From NCBI GenBank assembly GCA_030605305.1, contig JAUWIO010000080.1, positions 1 through 5,234 of the forward strand: a stretch of DNA of 5,234 nucleotides, written 5' to 3'. This document shows positions 4,305-5,234 of the stretch, piece after piece (the first letter of the stretch is position 1; the number at the start of each line of letters is the position of its first letter). Both the position numbers and the translations under genes were made by a program. The notes beneath the pieces are model-generated. The model searched no databases. It was given only the letters and a program-made list of their open reading frames with translations, and was not told where the DNA came from. This stretch comes from Actinomycetes bacterium (GTDB taxonomy: Bacteria > Actinomycetota > Aquicultoria > CAJVYJ01 > JAUVQD01).

Positions 4305-5234
4305 TTAGAAAAGTAGTCTCCGGATCATCCGCCACCTCATCAGCTCACGCGGGTGGACGGTGTTCGCGATGACGCCGGCTAGGACGACGCGCAGTTCTTC
4401 ATGTTTCTGGGCCTGTTTGACAGCGCGATCGAGATTCCCCGGGGTCCCGAAGACCTGATCGAAGAGGCGCCCCCAACGGAAGAACGATAGGAACCGGCGC
4501 TGCATGGCCTGATCGTATGCGAGCAAGCCCCTGTCTATCCCGGCGGCGTCGGGCCAAGGGTCCGGGAGTGTCTCGGACAGGAGCTTCCCCGATTCGATGG
4601 CATGACTGATACCTTCTCCATTGATGGGAGAGACGAGTCCGGCGGCGTCGCCGATGAAAGCCAGCCCCGGTTTCCACAGCGGGCGTTTCCCGAAATTCAT
4701 CCGCATCACCGACCCGACCGGCCGCTCGGTCACGTGGCTGCCGGACAAGGAGGCCGGAGCGAGGTCCTGTTCCTCCATAAAATGACGGTAGGCGGTGTGG
4801 ACGCTCTTTTGGGCGGAGCCGTTGCCAAGACCCAGGATGCCGACCCCGACATTGGCCGAATCGTCCCCGGTCGGGAATATCCAGGCGTAGCCTTTAGGGA
4901 ATTTGCGGGTGAAATATATATTGGCGCAGTCATCGATGCCGGAGATGTTGGTCGCGTAAGTCCGCAGTCCGACGGCGTGGGCGCGGCTGAGGTCCGCCCC
5001 GAAGAGACGGGATATCTTTCCCTTTGAGCCGTCCGCGACGACGATGAGTTTGGCCTTGATCTCAGCCGGTTCGCCTCTGTGCGTGCCTTTGACCCCAATG
5101 AACCGATCGCGTTCTTCCAGTAGCGAGTCCGCGCGCCAGTCTTCGACTACGTCCGCTCCGCGCTCGGCGGCGTGCTCTAATAGCTTCTTATCGAAGACCC
5201 GGCGTTCGACCACATATCCATAGGCGATCGGAAA
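4305..5234 (-). CDS. Geranylgeranyl reductase family FAD-dependent oxidoreductase (N-terminus outside window)
   Basis: The minus frame is open from the window edge to a TAA at 4307-4305, giving 309 residues. The first visible ones, FPIAYGYVVERRVFDKKLLE, show that an apparent start at 5213 is internal and the gene continues beyond the window. Roughly 80-100 N-terminal residues, including the GxGxxG dinucleotide fold, should lie outside, given usual lengths near 400. Visible group motifs are IVVADGSKGKISR (about residues 64-76 of the visible part), GYAWIFPTGDDSANVGVGI (about 115-133) and the second FAD motif GDAAGLVSPINGEGISHA (about 195-212). The family (p-hydroxybenzoate hydroxylase-like fold) saturates isoprenoid double bonds in archaeal-type lipids, menaquinone side chains or chlorophyll precursors. 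In a bacterium like this, menaquinone or polyprenyl reduction is a reasonable inference, but the substrate is not shown. Nothing here ties it to carbon fixation; it is convergent with acsE. Confidence 0.88.
   Translation of the reverse strand, partial: FPIAYGYVVERRVFDKKLLEHAAERGADVVEDWRADSLLEERDRFIGVKGTHRGEPAEIKAKLIVVADGSKGKISRLFGADLSRAHAVGLRTYATNISGIDDCANIYFTRKFPKGYAWIFPTGDDSANVGVGILGLGNGSAQKSVHTAYRHFMEEQDLAPASLSGSHVTERPVGSVMRMNFGKRPLWKPGLAFIGDAAGLVSPINGEGISHAIESGKLLSETLPDPWPDAAGIDRGLLAYDQAMQRRFLSFFRWGRLFDQVFGTPGNLDRAVKQAQKHEELRVVLAGVIANTVHPRELMRWRMIRRLLF

Noticed and set aside
1..5234. CRISPR array, toxin-antitoxin pair, phage defence genes, transposase or insertion sequence ends.
   Set aside because: I saw no spaced identical repeats, no terminal inverted repeats flanking a gene, and no motifs of such proteins in either strand.

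Overview
The window looks like chromosomal DNA of an anaerobic bacterium that uses the Wood-Ljungdahl (reductive acetyl-CoA) pathway. Three sequence elements point to this: the last 29 codons of a methylenetetrahydrofolate reductase (MetF), a CooC/AcsF-type nickel-insertion ATPase, and AcsE, the methyl-tetrahydrofolate:corrinoid/iron-sulfur protein methyltransferase. The moderately high GC content, plus a geranylgeranyl-reductase-family flavoprotein and a DUF5684-like remnant, would fit a deep-branching anaerobic actinobacterial lineage, but that placement is only a guess; Chloroflexota or Firmicutes relatives are not excluded.

Layout, left to right. (1) 1-1079, plus strand: the end of metF, then 15 bp later a TauE/SafE (TSUP) family membrane transporter, probably in the same transcript. 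(2) 1081-2331, minus strand: a visibly more A+T-rich block facing the transporter. From its distal end it holds a broken DUF5684-like membrane-protein gene (deletion plus frameshift), a small intact ywbE-like gene of 58 codons, and a membrane-anchored extracytoplasmic protein of 230 residues that I do not recognise. (3) 2332-2477: a divergent intergenic region ending in an inverted repeat that straddles the cooC start. (4) 2478-4298, plus strand: cooC, a 183-bp gap with a plausible promoter and several palindromes, then acsE with a strong ribosome binding site and a GTG start. (5) 4305-5234, minus strand: the C-terminal three quarters of a geranylgeranyl reductase family protein, running off the window and convergent with acsE.

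Functionally, MetF makes methyl-tetrahydrofolate, AcsE moves that methyl group to the corrinoid protein, and CooC/AcsF loads nickel into CO dehydrogenase/acetyl-CoA synthase. The window therefore covers the junction between the methyl and carbonyl branches. The ACS/CODH and corrinoid protein subunits are not visible here, and acsE is followed by a convergent gene, so any linked subunits would have to lie upstream of metF or elsewhere. I found no CRISPR array, RNA gene, insertion sequence or clear defence system. The least explained parts are the A+T-rich minus-strand block and the small palindromes at cooC and acsE.
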